This document shows positions 8,336 through 17,374 of a DNA stretch of 44,072 bases, in pieces. Location: contig JADZDL010000134.1 of assembly GCA_020851075.1 (NCBI GenBank), positions 1 to 44,072 on the forward strand, given 5' to 3'. The notes beneath the pieces are model-generated. The model had not been told where the DNA came from and ran no database searches. It was given only the letters and a program-made list of their open reading frames with translations. Each line of letters opens with the position of its first letter. Within the stretch, counting starts at the first letter, position 1. Made by a program: the position numbers and the translations under genes. The DNA is from Planctomycetota bacterium (lineage in GTDB: Bacteria; Planctomycetota; UBA1135; UBA2386).

Positions 8336-11216
8336 CCTGCACGCCGCCTACCTGCACTCGCGCCAGCCCGCTGACGCTCGGATCGCCCTGTGGTCCGACA
8401 GCGGGCCCGAGGGCGCCGTCGACTTCCTGCCCCTTGAGCTGCGTGCGAAGACCCAACCGGTCGTCGTGCAACTGCTCTTGCCGTCGGAAGAGGCATCGTT
8501 ACGCCCGCTGTTCTCGAGCCGCCTCGGCGAATCTGACGACGAGGACCGGACCCAGGATCGGATCGCCCCAGCCCTGTGGTCGATCCCAGCCCTCGGCTTG
8601 CGCCTCGACGATGCGTTGCCGTGGCTCGCGTCGCTCGAACCCGCGCATCAGCCACCGGCCCTGCGCGCCCTGAGTGCGACGTGCCAGCTCGTGCTGCGCA
8701 TGATCGCTCGCGGTGACTACGCGCCCGCCCCGCAGCCAGGCGTGCTGCACTGGGCCCCACACTGGTGCAAGGACGCGCAATGGGTGCTGGCGGCCCTCGC
8801 CGAAATCGTGCCCGGCAGCCTCTGCACCGCGCGCAGTGCCGTGCCGGACGACCCGGTCTACGCGATCACGCAGCGCAACTTCCTCGTCAGCCTCGCTGGT
8901 CACGGCCTCGACCTCGTCGTGCAGGCCATGCTCGCCGCCGGGCAGACCCCGACGCCGCGCTTCGAGAAGGCCGAGCGCCTGCCCAAGGAGTTCTGGCAGA
9001 CCCCGATGGTCCCCGTGCTCGAGATCCTGGTCCCCGAGACCCCGCTCGAAGAGGGAGTGCCGTGGGGGCTGCAGATCCTGGTCCGGCCGATCCCGACCAT
9101 CCAGTTCACCGAGACGATCGAGAGTGTGCACCAGCGGCTCGCCGCGTGCCCGTTCCCAAACGAGCTGGCCAGCGACGGCGTCTACCGCATCGAGCAAACC
9201 ATCGAACGCGTCGCCGAGAAACTGCCGGCCCTGCGCCGCGCCCGCAATCTCAGCGATGGCCGCGCCAGCCTCACGCGGCAGGAACTCGACCAGATCCTCG
9301 ACCACATGCCGCTGCTCGAAACCGAAGGGTTCGAGCTCACGCTGCCCGGCATCGAATCGATGCAGCGCCTCTCCGCGCGCGTCGCCATCGTCGAAGGCAA
9401 GGGCCAGGCCGGCGACCCGCGGCCGTGGTTTGAGTTCCGCTGGACCCTCGCCCTCGGCGAAACCGAACTCAGCCAGACCGACTTCGAACACCTCGTCGAC
9501 GCCAAGACGCCGCTCGTCTTCATCGACCGCCGTCCGGTGCTGCTGTCGCCGAAGGACCGCGAAGCGCTCAAGGACTTCAAGAAGCGCATGCTGGAAGGCG
9601 GCGAGCGCATCAGCTTCTTCGAAGCGCTGCGCCTGCGTCTTGGCGGTGCGTCCCACCTGCACGGCCTCGCGATGGAGTCCATCGCCAGCACCCCGCGCCT
9701 CGAACAGCTGCTCCACAACCTCGAGCAGGCCCGCGCCGTCGAGGATCGCCCGCTGCCCAAGGAGTTCCTCGGCGAACTGCGTCCCTACCAGCAGCGCGGC
9801 CACGCGTGGATGTACTTCCTCGTCGACCAGGGTTTTGGCGCCTGCCTCGCCGACGACATGGGTCTCGGCAAGACGGTCCAAGCGATCACCGTCATGCTCG
9901 ATTGGCGCAAGCGGCCCACGAGCTCCGGTGCCATCCTCATCGTCTGCCCGGTCTCCGTGCTCGGCAACTGGCGCCGCGAACTGCATCGGTTCGCCCCTTC
10001 GTTGCGTGTGGTCCTGCACCACGGCAAGGGCCGCGCCGAGACGCTGGAGGACTTCCGCAGCATGCTCGATTCGAGCGACATCGTGCTCACGAGCTACAAC
10101 CTGCTGCAGCGCGACGAAGAGATCATGAGCGCCGTCACCTTCGACGGCGTCGTGCTCGACGAAGCGCAGAACATCAAGAACCCGACCACGCGGCAGTCGC
10201 GCGTCGCGCGCACTCTGCGCGGCAACTTCCGTCTGGCGCTCACCGGCACGCCGCTCGAAAACCGCCCGCTCGACCTCTGGTCGATCATGGACTTCCTCAA
10301 CGAAGGCCTGCTCGGTTCGCGCACGCAGTTCACGCAGACGCTCGAACACCCGATCGTGAAGCAGCGCCGCCAGGGCTCGATGTCGGCGCTCGCCCGGCTC
10401 GTGCGCCCGTTCGTGCTGCGCCGCCTCAAGACCGACCCCGAGATCGTGCAGGACCTGCCCGAGAAGAGCGAACAGATCGTCGCCGCCACGTTGTCGCGCG
10501 AGCAGGCGATCCTCTACGAATCGGTCGTTCGCAAGGGTCTGCAGGAAGTCGAGAAGGCCGCCGAAGGCATCCAACGCCGCGGCGCGATTCTCACGACGCT
10601 GCTGCGCCTGAAGCAGGTCTGCAACCACCCGGCGCACTACCTCATGGACGGCAGCGTGCTGCCGAGCCGTTCGGGCAAACTCGATCTGCTCACCGAGATG
10701 ATCGAAGAGGCGCTGGAGGAGAGCGACCGCTGCCTCGTGTTCACGCAGTTCAAGGAAATGGGCTCCCTGCTCAAGGCGCACCTCGAAAGCGTCACGGGCG
10801 GGCAAGTGCTGTTCCTGCACGGTGGCGTGCCGCAGAAGGAACGCGACCAGATGGTCACCGACTTCCAGGAATCGCGCGCCGACGGCCCGAAGATCTTCGT
10901 GCTGTCGCTCAAGGCCGGTGGCACGGGTCTCAACCTCACCGCCGCCAACCGCGTGTTCCACTTCGATCGCTGGTGGAACCCCGCTGTCGAAGACCAGGCC
11001 ACCGACCGCGCGTTCCGCATCGGCCAGCTACGCAACGTCTTCGTGCACAAGTTCGTCTGCAATGGCACGCTCGAAGAGCGCATCCAGCAGATGCTCGATC
11101 GCAAGCGCGAGGTCGCCGACAGCCTGCTCGCCGCCGGTGAAAACTGGATCACCGAGCTCAGCAACGACGAACTCAAGCGCCTGCTCACGCTGGATCGCAA
11201 GGAGGCGTTGGCGTGA
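8292..11216 (+). CDS. SNF2-family DNA-dependent ATPase / helicase-like protein
   Basis: This protein of up to 974 residues has a variable N-terminal half and a C-terminal SNF2 motor of the bacterial HepA/RapA-like group that is usually paired with SWIM proteins. Motor motifs are complete: motif I DDMGLGKT (Lys527), motif II DEAQ (Asp623), motif III ALTGTPLENRPLDLWS, and motifs V-VI GGTGLNLTAANRVFHFDRWW and DRAFRIGQ. Such enzymes translocate on duplex DNA and remodel protein-DNA complexes. The substrate here is unknown. The start is uncertain. The most upstream candidate is a TTG at 8292 inside ctaF, and only weak alternatives exist until further in (for example a GTG near 8466). The stop overlaps the downstream SWIM gene. 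Confidence 0.93.
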   Translation: MTSSGFTLRSWSVSNLHAAYLHSRQPADARIALWSDSGPEGAVDFLPLELRAKTQPVVVQLLLPSEEASLRPLFSSRLGESDDEDRTQDRIAPALWSIPALGLRLDDALPWLASLEPAHQPPALRALSATCQLVLRMIARGDYAPAPQPGVLHWAPHWCKDAQWVLAALAEIVPGSLCTARSAVPDDPVYAITQRNFLVSLAGHGLDLVVQAMLAAGQTPTPRFEKAERLPKEFWQTPMVPVLEILVPETPLEEGVPWGLQILVRPIPTIQFTETIESVHQRLAACPFPNELASDGVYRIEQTIERVAEKLPALRRARNLSDGRASLTRQELDQILDHMPLLETEGFELTLPGIESMQRLSARVAIVEGKGQAGDPRPWFEFRWTLALGETELSQTDFEHLVDAKTPLVFIDRRPVLLSPKDREALKDFKKRMLEGGERISFFEALRLRLGGASHLHGLAMESIASTPRLEQLLHNLEQARAVEDRPLPKEFLGELRPYQQRGHAWMYFLVDQGFGACLADDMGLGKTVQAITVMLDWRKRPTSSGAILIVCPVSVLGNWRRELHRFAPSLRVVLHHGKGRAETLEDFRSMLDSSDIVLTSYNLLQRDEEIMSAVTFDGVVLDEAQNIKNPTTRQSRVARTLRGNFRLALTGTPLENRPLDLWSIMDFLNEGLLGSRTQFTQTLEHPIVKQRRQGSMSALARLVRPFVLRRLKTDPEIVQDLPEKSEQIVAATLSREQAILYESVVRKGLQEVEKAAEGIQRRGAILTTLLRLKQVCNHPAHYLMDGSVLPSRSGKLDLLTEMIEEALEESDRCLVFTQFKEMGSLLKAHLESVTGGQVLFLHGGVPQKERDQMVTDFQESRADGPKIFVLSLKAGGTGLNLTAANRVFHFDRWWNPAVEDQATDRAFRIGQLRNVFVHKFVCNGTLEERIQQMLDRKREVADSLLAAGENWITELSNDELKRLLTLDRKEALA

Positions 11217-11956
11217 TGGAACGCAAATCCGTGTCCCTGGGCGAACGTTGGCGCCGCGAAGCAACGCGCGGCATCGACGACACGCGCCTTGCCGCGGCGC
11301 TCGAAGCGCTGCCGAGCATCCGCAAGCCGATGGTGCGCATTCGCGCCGGGTCGATCCGCGCCGAAATGGAAGGCGCGATGGGCTCGATCCACGAGGTCAG
11401 CCTGCAGATCCGCACCCTGCCGCAGAAGGACTGGCCGACGCTGGTCCGCGTCTTGCGCCGCAGCAAGTCGATCGTCGATGCGCTCGAAAACGGTCGGGTG
11501 CCACGCTCGTTCGACCGCCTGGTCGCGCGCATCGTCGGTGAGCCCCTGTTCCCGGACGCCCGCAGCGTCACGTTCGGCTGCTCGTGCGACCTGCCCGAAA
11601 AGCCGTGCCGCCACGTGCTCGCACTGCACGAACTGTTCGCGCGGCGCCTCGACGAAAAACCTTGGGAAGTGCTGCTGCTGCGCGGCATCGACCTGCAATC
11701 CCTGTTGACGAAGGTGCAACAGGTGACGCCCGACACCGAGCTGCCGCCGCTCGCCTTCGGCGTGCCCGAAGAGCCCGTGCTCTATCCCGATGCCGAGGAT
11801 GCCGACCTCGGCCAGAGTCTGGGCACCGCCCAGGTGCGCTGGATCGTCGGTGACGTGTCGATGCGCCTCGTCGACGCCGCGTTGGCCGCCCTGAAGTCGC
11901 TGCCCACCGAGCCGCCGCCGCTGCCACCGCCGGTCGTTCCGTCGACGCGCGCCTGA
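11216..11956 (+). CDS. SWIM zinc-finger protein paired with the SNF2 ATPase
   Basis: This 246-residue protein contains a SWIM zinc finger, C-x-C-x6-C-x-H: Cys122, Cys124, Cys131 and His133 in GCSCDLPEKPCRHV. SWIM domains bind zinc and mediate DNA or protein contacts. In many bacteria a stand-alone SWIM protein is encoded next to a SNF2 ATPase, whereas in others the two are fused, which argues that they act in one complex. A strong AAGGAGG (11199-11205) sits before two in-frame starts, a GTG at 11213 and an ATG at 11216. Both overlap the SNF2 stop, and I chose the ATG. The C-terminal third is acidic then Pro-rich (EPPPLPPP) with no motif I know. Confidence 0.88.
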   Translation: MERKSVSLGERWRREATRGIDDTRLAAALEALPSIRKPMVRIRAGSIRAEMEGAMGSIHEVSLQIRTLPQKDWPTLVRVLRRSKSIVDALENGRVPRSFDRLVARIVGEPLFPDARSVTFGCSCDLPEKPCRHVLALHELFARRLDEKPWEVLLLRGIDLQSLLTKVQQVTPDTELPPLAFGVPEEPVLYPDAEDADLGQSLGTAQVRWIVGDVSMRLVDAALAALKSLPTEPPPLPPPVVPSTRA

Positions 11957-11973
11957 TCGATCGAGCCTGCCTT

Positions 11974-12015
11974 CCTTAGCCAAAAGCTAAGGGACCACTC
12001 CAGAAAAGCTAGGGA
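11974..12015. promoter_or_regulatory. Inverted plus direct repeat upstream of nhaD, possible operator
   Basis: A perfect 7-base inverted repeat, CCTTAGC (11974-11980) and GCTAAGG (11986-11992), encloses CAAAA. Its right arm is part of AAAAGCTAAGGGA (11982-11994), which recurs as AAAAGCTAGGGA at 12004-12015, 22 bases further on. That spacing is two DNA turns. No T-tract follows, so a regulator site for the antiporter gene is as likely as a terminator for the SWIM gene. The rest of the 130-base gap shows nothing clear. Confidence 0.4.
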
Positions 12016-12086
12016 TCTAGGCTGCGCCATTTCGCGAGTCGTTGGTTTCTGCTCTGGGCCCCTCTCCAAGCCCTCGACAGCTCCCA

Positions 12087-13457
12087 ATGCTCGCGGAACT
12101 CACTCGCCTCGACCTCACGAACACCACCCTAGGCTTCGCCGCCTTGGCCGTCTTCATCGTCACCTACATCCTGGTGATCCTCGAAGAGCGCCTGCACCTG
12201 AGAAAGTCCAAGCCGGTTGTTGTCGCCACCGGGATCGTCTGGATCCTCGTCGCCCTCGCCTACGCCGCCCACCCCGACGCGCACAACCTGCCCGAGAACC
12301 ACCTCGAGCAGCGCATCCTGCACCACACGGGTGAGTTCGGTGGACTGTTCCTCTTCCTGCTCGTCGCGATGACCTACATCTCGGCGATCGCAGCGCACAA
12401 CGTCTTCTTGAAGCTGAACGCCTGGCTCGTCTCCAGCGGCTTCAGCTTGCGCACGGTGTTCTGGACCACTGGCGCACTCGCGTTTGTCATCTCCCCGGTC
12501 TGCGACAACCTGACCACCGCCCTGCTCATGGGCACCGTCGTGACCGCCGTCGGCCGCGGCAACATCCCGTTCATCGCGGCAGCGTGCACGAACGTCGTGG
12601 TCGCGGCAAATGCCGGTGGCGCCTTCTCGCCGTTTGGTGACATCACGACCCTGATGGTGTGGGCGGCCGGCAAGGTCGAGACGGCCGAGTTCTCCAAACT
12701 GCTGATCCCCTCGTTAGTCAATTGGCTGGTGCCCGCCGCGCTGATGCACTTCACGATTCCCAAGGGCAAGCCGGAGCCGCTGCAGAAGTCCGTCGAACTG
12801 CGCCCGGGTTGGTTCACCGTGATCGTGTTGTTCGTGCTCACGATCGTAACTGCCGTGCTGTTCCACGTCGTGCTGCACCTGCCCCCCTTCCTCGGCATGA
12901 CGACGGGGCTTGGTTACTACATGTTCTACGGTTGGCGACGCACGACGCTGCATCGCAAGCACGGCCGCGGTGACTCCGTGAACGTGTTCCACAACATCGC
13001 CGACGTCGAATGGGACACGCTGTTGTTCTTCTTTGGCGTGATCCTCTGCGTCGGCGGCCTGCAGGAACTCATGTATCTGCAGAAGGCGAGCGAGTGGCTG
13101 TTTGACCCAGTACACGGCGTCGGAGCGACCACGGCCAACATCGCAATCGGCGTGCTTTCCGCCCTCATCGACAACGTGCCGGTGATGTTCGCCGTGATCG
13201 GCATGGACCCATCGATGGACCCGGCGCACCCCGGTGTGCTGCACACGCCTGCCAGCAACTACCAGTGGCTGCTCGTGACGCTCACTGCTGGCGTCGGCGG
13301 TTCGCTGCTCTCGGTAGGCTCCGCGGCCGGTGTAGCGCTCATGGGCACAGCGCACGGCATGTATACCTTCGGCCGGCACCTGAAGTTCCTGCCGGCGATC
13401 GCCCTCGGCTACGTGGCCAGCATTGTCGTGCACTGGCTCATGAACGCACCGGCCTGA
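12087..13457 (+). CDS. nhaD: Na+/H+ antiporter, NhaD family
   Basis: This 456-residue protein has about twelve membrane helices and NhaD hallmarks. These are the buried acidic motif SPVCDNLTTALLMGT (Asp140), the stretch ANAGGAFSPFGDITTLMVW, and the second acidic motif IDNVPVMFAVIG (Asp362). NhaD exchangers extrude sodium in return for protons and belong to the ion transporter superfamily. The length and order of motifs match the family. I chose the ATG at 12087, which gives a normal first helix. A TTG at 12042 would add 15 residues with no conserved feature. The gene is monocistronic and converges on pntB. Confidence 0.93.
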   Translation: MLAELTRLDLTNTTLGFAALAVFIVTYILVILEERLHLRKSKPVVVATGIVWILVALAYAAHPDAHNLPENHLEQRILHHTGEFGGLFLFLLVAMTYISAIAAHNVFLKLNAWLVSSGFSLRTVFWTTGALAFVISPVCDNLTTALLMGTVVTAVGRGNIPFIAAACTNVVVAANAGGAFSPFGDITTLMVWAAGKVETAEFSKLLIPSLVNWLVPAALMHFTIPKGKPEPLQKSVELRPGWFTVIVLFVLTIVTAVLFHVVLHLPPFLGMTTGLGYYMFYGWRRTTLHRKHGRGDSVNVFHNIADVEWDTLLFFFGVILCVGGLQELMYLQKASEWLFDPVHGVGATTANIAIGVLSALIDNVPVMFAVIGMDPSMDPAHPGVLHTPASNYQWLLVTLTAGVGGSLLSVGSAAGVALMGTAHGMYTFGRHLKFLPAIALGYVASIVVHWLMNAPA

Positions 13458-13470
13458 CCGCGCGCGACCA

Positions 13471-13512
13471 GCGCGGCGGCGGTGCTGGCGATCCAGCACC
13501 GCGCCGCCGCGC
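13471..13512. terminator. Strong hairpin between convergent nhaD and pntB
   Basis: The arms GCGCGGCGGC plus GGTGCTGG (13471-13488) pair with CCAGCACC (13493-13500) and GCCGCCGCGC (13503-13512). They leave a CGAT loop and a two-base GC bulge, giving 18 base pairs in all. There is no T-run on either side. It sits exactly between the two stop codons, so it probably blocks transcription from both directions, perhaps without the classical U-tract. Confidence 0.75.
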
Positions 13513-13519
13513 CTCGCGA

Positions 13520-14920
13520 TCAGCTCAGTTCCTTCACTTCCTTGACGATCGCTTCGAGCGCTTCCTTCGCGTCGAGGAACACCATCAAGCAGTTGTCCAT
13601 CTCGAACAGCGGGTTCTTGATGCCGGCATACCCGGGCGCCAACGAACGCTTGATGACGATGACCGTGCGCGCCTGGTCGACATCGAGGATCGGCATGCCA
13701 GCGATCGGTCCGGTGGCCTCACGCGCCGCCGGGTTCACGACGTCGTTGGCGCCGACGATGATGACGACGTCGGTGCTCTTGAAGTCGCTGTTGATGCGAT
13801 CCATCTCCCAGAGCTGGTCGTAGGGCACATCCGACTCGGCGAGCAGCACGTTCATGTGGCCGGGCATGCGGCCAGCGACCGGGTGGATCGCGTAGCGCAC
13901 GTTGCAGCCGCGCTTGATCAACAGATCGCCGAGATCACGCACGATGTGCTGAGCCTGCGCGACAGCGAGGCCGTAACCCGGCACGAAGATCACCGACGAA
14001 GCGCCCTCCAGCAGCATCGCGCACTCTTCGGGGCTCGTGGACTTGATCGACTTGTAGTCCTTCGCGTCCTTCGCCACCGATTCTTCGCCCATACCACCGA
14101 GCAGCACGTTGCCGAGCGAACGGTTCATCGCCTTGCACATGATCTGCGTGAGGATCAGGCCGGACGTGCCGACCAATGCACCGACGACGATGAGCAACGG
14201 GTTGCCGATCACGAAGCCTGCGGCGGCACCAGCGACACCCGAGTAGCTGTTCAGCAACGACACCACGACGGGCATGTCAGCACCGCCGATCGGCATCACG
14301 AGGAACACGCCGAGCGCAGCACTCACGATTGCGAGCAGGATCACGGCGACCGTCATGCCGGTGTGATTGCCCGTGAGCACCATCCAGGTGCCCATGCCGA
14401 TCGCAACGAGGCCGAGGCAACCGTGCAGGTAGTGCCGCTGCACGCCCTTCAGCGGGTGAGCCACCTTCTTGCCCGAAAGCTTGAAGTAGGCCACGAAACT
14501 GCCCGTCAGCGTGACCATGCCGATGATCACGGTGGCCGGCGTGCTGATCGCATTCACGATGCCAGAATCGGCGAGCGACGTGCCGTCGATCTTGAGCAAT
14601 GGATCGATGAGCAGGTAGGCCATCGCCACGAGCGCCGACGAGACGCCGCCAAAACCGTTCAGCGCCGCGACCATTTCGGGCATCTGCGTGGTTGGCGTGC
14701 GCTTGGCGATCACGAGGCCGATCGCGCTGCCGACCAGGATGCCGGCGATGACGACGAGCCAGCTGATGCCGGCCGTGATGAGCAGCACGGCGAGAATCGC
14801 GATGGTCATCGCGATCTCGGACAGGCGATTGCCTTGCTGGCAGGTCTTGATGTTGGTCAGACGCTTGATGCCGAACACGAACAGCAGCGTCGCCAGCAGA
14901 TAGAGATAGTAGTATCCCAT
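13520..14920 (-). CDS. pntB: NAD(P) transhydrogenase subunit beta
   Basis: This 466-residue protein has about nine membrane helices (domain II) followed by the soluble NADP(H)-binding domain III. Domain III carries PGYGLAVAQAQHIVRDL, then HPVAGRMPGHMNVLLAESDV, then VVIIVGANDVVNPAA and KRSLAPGYAGIKNPLF. These are the usual PntB dinucleotide and proton-coupling contacts. With PntA1 and PntA2 it makes a proton-translocating enzyme that reduces NADP+ with NADH at the expense of the proton gradient. The gene starts one base after the pntA2 stop and is the last of the operon. It ends at the shared hairpin opposite nhaD. Confidence 0.96.
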   Translation of the reverse strand: MGYYYLYLLATLLFVFGIKRLTNIKTCQQGNRLSEIAMTIAILAVLLITAGISWLVVIAGILVGSAIGLVIAKRTPTTQMPEMVAALNGFGGVSSALVAMAYLLIDPLLKIDGTSLADSGIVNAISTPATVIIGMVTLTGSFVAYFKLSGKKVAHPLKGVQRHYLHGCLGLVAIGMGTWMVLTGNHTGMTVAVILLAIVSAALGVFLVMPIGGADMPVVVSLLNSYSGVAGAAAGFVIGNPLLIVVGALVGTSGLILTQIMCKAMNRSLGNVLLGGMGEESVAKDAKDYKSIKSTSPEECAMLLEGASSVIFVPGYGLAVAQAQHIVRDLGDLLIKRGCNVRYAIHPVAGRMPGHMNVLLAESDVPYDQLWEMDRINSDFKSTDVVIIVGANDVVNPAAREATGPIAGMPILDVDQARTVIVIKRSLAPGYAGIKNPLFEMDNCLMVFLDAKEALEAIVKEVKELS

Positions 14921-14921
14921 G

Positions 14922-15206
14922 CTACTTCGCCTTCTTCTTGAACGAGGCCAGCATGCGATCGGTGACGACGTAACCGCCGACCACGTTGATCATCGCGAAG
15001 ACGATCGCGAGGAACGCAATGGTCTGGGCGAGGAAGCCTTCGCCGGAGCGGGCGCAGATGATCGCGCCCACAATCGTGATGCCCGAGATCGCATTCGATC
15101 CGGACATCAGCGGCGTGTGCAGCGTCGGCGGCACCTTGTTGATCAACTCGAAGCCGAGCAACGAGGCGATCACAAACACGAACACCATCAGAAAGATACC
15201 GTCCAT
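14922..15206 (-). CDS. pntA2: NAD(P) transhydrogenase subunit alpha part 2 (membrane part)
   Basis: This 94-residue protein has three to four membrane helices and corresponds to the C-terminal membrane part of E. coli PntA, encoded separately as in Rhodospirillum and many other bacteria. Typical stretches are GFELINKVPPTLHTPLMSGS then NAISGITIVGAI, and the C-terminal VVGGYVVTDRMLASFKKK. It completes the proton channel with PntB. It lies three bases after pntA1 and one base before pntB, so the three genes form a tight operon. Confidence 0.95.
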   Translation of the reverse strand: MDGIFLMVFVFVIASLLGFELINKVPPTLHTPLMSGSNAISGITIVGAIICARSGEGFLAQTIAFLAIVFAMINVVGGYVVTDRMLASFKKKAK

Positions 15207-15209
15207 TGC

Positions 15210-16346
15210 TCAGCTCCCTTGCGCGGCCAAAGCCATCGCCGTCGGTTCGTGCCGCACCACGCCACCGTGAACGATCGTCACGGCGCCGAGGATCTCGTTG
15301 TCCATATTCACGTTGGTCGCGCCTGCCTTGACGAACTCGCCGAGGAAGGCGAGCACGTTGCGCGCATACATGCGCGACGCGTCGCTAGCCAGCTGTGCCG
15401 GCAGGTTGGTGTCGCCGAGGATCGTGACGCCGTCGACGACGACCCGTTGGCCTGGCACCGAACCTTCGACGTTGCCGCCTTGGCCAGCCGCCATGTCGAC
15501 GATGACCGAACCAGGCTTCATCGCCTTGCGCATCGCGGCGGTGACCAGCACCGGCGCCTTCTTGCCAGGCACGAGCGCCGTCGTGATCAGCACGTCCGCC
15601 TGACCGATGTGGTGGGTGAGGATCTCGCGCTGCTTGTTGAGGAACTCCTGCGTCGCTTCCTTGGCGTAACCACCCTTGGTTTCCGCGTCCGGAGGTGCCC
15701 CAGTGTCAACAAACTTGCCACCTAGGCTTTCTACCTGCTCCTTGCACGCCGGGCGGATGTCGTTGGCCTCGACGATCGCCCCGAGTTTGCGCGCCGTGGA
15801 GATCGCCTGCAGCCCGGCGACGCCGACCCCGAGCACCAGCACCTTGGCGGGAGTCAGGGTGCCGGCCGCGGTCATCATGAGCGGGAACATCTTGGGCAGG
15901 TGCACGGCGGCGAGCAGCACGGCCTGGTAGCCACTGCACGTCGACTGCGAACTCAGGATGTCCATCTTCTGCGCCCGGGTGATGCGCGGCATGAACTCGA
16001 GCCCCATCGCCGTCACCTTCGCGTCGCGCAGCGCCTTCATGGTGGCGAGGCGAACCCCCGGAGTCAGCGTGCAGATCAGCAGAGAACCTGCTTTCTGGCG
16101 CCCGGCTTGCTGCGGAGTGGGGGATTGGATGCCGAGCACGATGTCCGCGCTGCGGATCGCATCGCCGTCCACCAGCGTGGCGCCAGCGGATTCGTATTCG
16201 GAGTCGGGAAAGCCGGCGACAACGCCGGCACCGCGTTCGACCTGAACTTGCAGGCCGAGTTTGAGCATGCCTTTGACGGTCTCGGGGATAGCGGCTACGC
16301 GCGTCTCGCCCGATTCCGATTCTTTGGGCACGAAGGTGACAACCAT
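15210..16346 (-). CDS. pntA1: NAD(P) transhydrogenase subunit alpha part 1 (NAD-binding)
   Basis: This 378-residue soluble subunit holds domain I, the NAD(H) site. It has the alanine-dehydrogenase/PNT N-terminal fold (PKESESGETRVAAIPETV) and a Rossmann motif VLVLGVGVAGLQAISTAR, then LGAIVEANDIRP, followed by PGKKAPVLVTAAMRKAMKPG and IVDMAAGQGGNVEGS. The ATG at 16346 begins the conserved MVVTFVPKE. The frame is open for 29 more codons upstream, but that extension is Trp/Arg-rich and unlike the family. A weak GAGG lies 12-15 bases before the ATG. It is the first gene of the pnt operon and is divergent from pyrF across a 143-base gap. Confidence 0.95.
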   Translation of the reverse strand: MVVTFVPKESESGETRVAAIPETVKGMLKLGLQVQVERGAGVVAGFPDSEYESAGATLVDGDAIRSADIVLGIQSPTPQQAGRQKAGSLLICTLTPGVRLATMKALRDAKVTAMGLEFMPRITRAQKMDILSSQSTCSGYQAVLLAAVHLPKMFPLMMTAAGTLTPAKVLVLGVGVAGLQAISTARKLGAIVEANDIRPACKEQVESLGGKFVDTGAPPDAETKGGYAKEATQEFLNKQREILTHHIGQADVLITTALVPGKKAPVLVTAAMRKAMKPGSVIVDMAAGQGGNVEGSVPGQRVVVDGVTILGDTNLPAQLASDASRMYARNVLAFLGEFVKAGATNVNMDNEILGAVTIVHGGVVRHEPTAMALAAQGS

Positions 16347-16473
16347 GGGGTCTGCCTCACTGAAGGGAAGGGAAAGAGAAACAGACCGGCGCCTCCAGCG
16401 CCACCCGGAAACCAGCCACCATCCCTCGTACACGAGCGCCAGAGTGGTGCGTGCCCTCCGGCGCCCCGGTGGC

Positions 16474-16479
16474 TAGTCT
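16474..16479 (+). promoter_or_regulatory. Candidate -10 box close to pyrF start
   Basis: TAGTCT ends ten bases before the pyrF ATG at 16490. If it is a sigma70 -10 element, transcription would begin about four bases before the ATG, so the mRNA would be almost leaderless. No Shine-Dalgarno sequence is visible. The same TAGTCTT precedes bshA at 21360. No good -35 match is seen. Confidence 0.4.
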
Positions 16480-16489
16480 TGCCGCCCCG

Positions 16490-17374
16490 ATGCAGAGCTT
16501 CGTCGCGCAGTTGGCCCAACGTGTCCTCGGTGGCATGGCACCCGTCGTCATCGGCCTCGACCCACGGCTCGACGCCCTACCGGCCGCGGTGTTGCCAGGC
16601 GGGGCGCCCGCCGCACGCATCGTCGAGTTCTATCGCCTCACGCTGCCGGTGATTGCCCGCCACGCACCCTGCGTGAAGCCGAACATCGCGTTCTTCGAGT
16701 GTTATGGCTCGGCCGGGTACCAGGCCTACGAAGCAACCTGCGCCCTCGCCAGGAAGAACGGCCTGCTCGTGCTCGCCGACATCAAGCGCGGCGACATCGG
16801 CAGCACCGCCGAGGCCTACGCCGAAGGCCATTACGCAATCGCCGATGCCGTGACCCTGCATCCCTACCTTGGCGGGGATTCGGTGGCGCCGTTCCTCAAG
16901 GCCTGCCACCCCGAGCGGGGCGGCAAGGCGGTGGTTGTGCTCGTGCGCACGAGCAACCCGGGCGCGCGCGACTTCCAGGACCTCCTGGTCGGCGGCGAAC
17001 CGCTCTGCGATGTGGTCGCGCGCGCAGTGACGCGCTGGGGCGCCGATCTGCCGCAGACCGAGGGGTATTCGCCGGTGGGTGCCGTGGTCGGGGCGACCTG
17101 GCCGCAAGAACTCGCCCGCCTGCGCGCGCTCCTGCCAAACGCCTGGCTACTGTTGCCGGGTGTTGGCGCCCAAGGTGGCAAGGTCACCGACCTCGCCGCC
17201 GCCTTCGATGCTCGCGGACTCGGTGCCCTCGTGAACCAGAGCCGCGGCGTCATGCAAGCATTCCAGGTCGGCGATCCCGACTGGCTCTCCCGAATCGAAC
17301 TCGCTGCGAAGAACTTCGCAGTCGAATGCCGCGCCGTCGCCATGACGCGCAGCACCAGCCAAGGCAACTCGTGA
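16490..17374 (+). CDS. pyrF: Orotidine 5'-phosphate decarboxylase, type 2
   Basis: This 294-residue enzyme makes UMP by decarboxylating orotidine monophosphate, the last step of de novo pyrimidine synthesis. It is the longer type 2 form, with VKPNIAFFECYGSAGYQAYE in place of the usual FEQxG, and the catalytic array DIKRGD (Asp97, Lys99, Asp102) followed by IGSTA. The phosphate-binding region near the C-terminus reads LLPGVGAQGGKVTDL. A GTG at 16451 would add 13 residues. The ATG begins the conserved part and has a -10-like TAGTCT just upstream. The stop overlaps bshC as GTGA, so pyrF leads the pyrF-bshC-bshB1 operon. I see no functional link beyond co-expression. Confidence 0.94.
   Translation: MQSFVAQLAQRVLGGMAPVVIGLDPRLDALPAAVLPGGAPAARIVEFYRLTLPVIARHAPCVKPNIAFFECYGSAGYQAYEATCALARKNGLLVLADIKRGDIGSTAEAYAEGHYAIADAVTLHPYLGGDSVAPFLKACHPERGGKAVVVLVRTSNPGARDFQDLLVGGEPLCDVVARAVTRWGADLPQTEGYSPVGAVVGATWPQELARLRALLPNAWLLLPGVGAQGGKVTDLAAAFDARGLGALVNQSRGVMQAFQVGDPDWLSRIELAAKNFAVECRAVAMTRSTSQGNS

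Noticed and set aside
8499..10961. An 820-codon minus-strand frame opposite the SNF2 gene
   Set aside because: The plus strand has all SNF2 motifs. The minus product has no motif and starts and ends inside the real gene.
13265..14941. A 558-codon plus-strand frame opposite pntB
   Set aside because: pntB on the minus strand has full PntB motifs. The plus frame begins inside nhaD and is low-complexity His/Arg/Asp.
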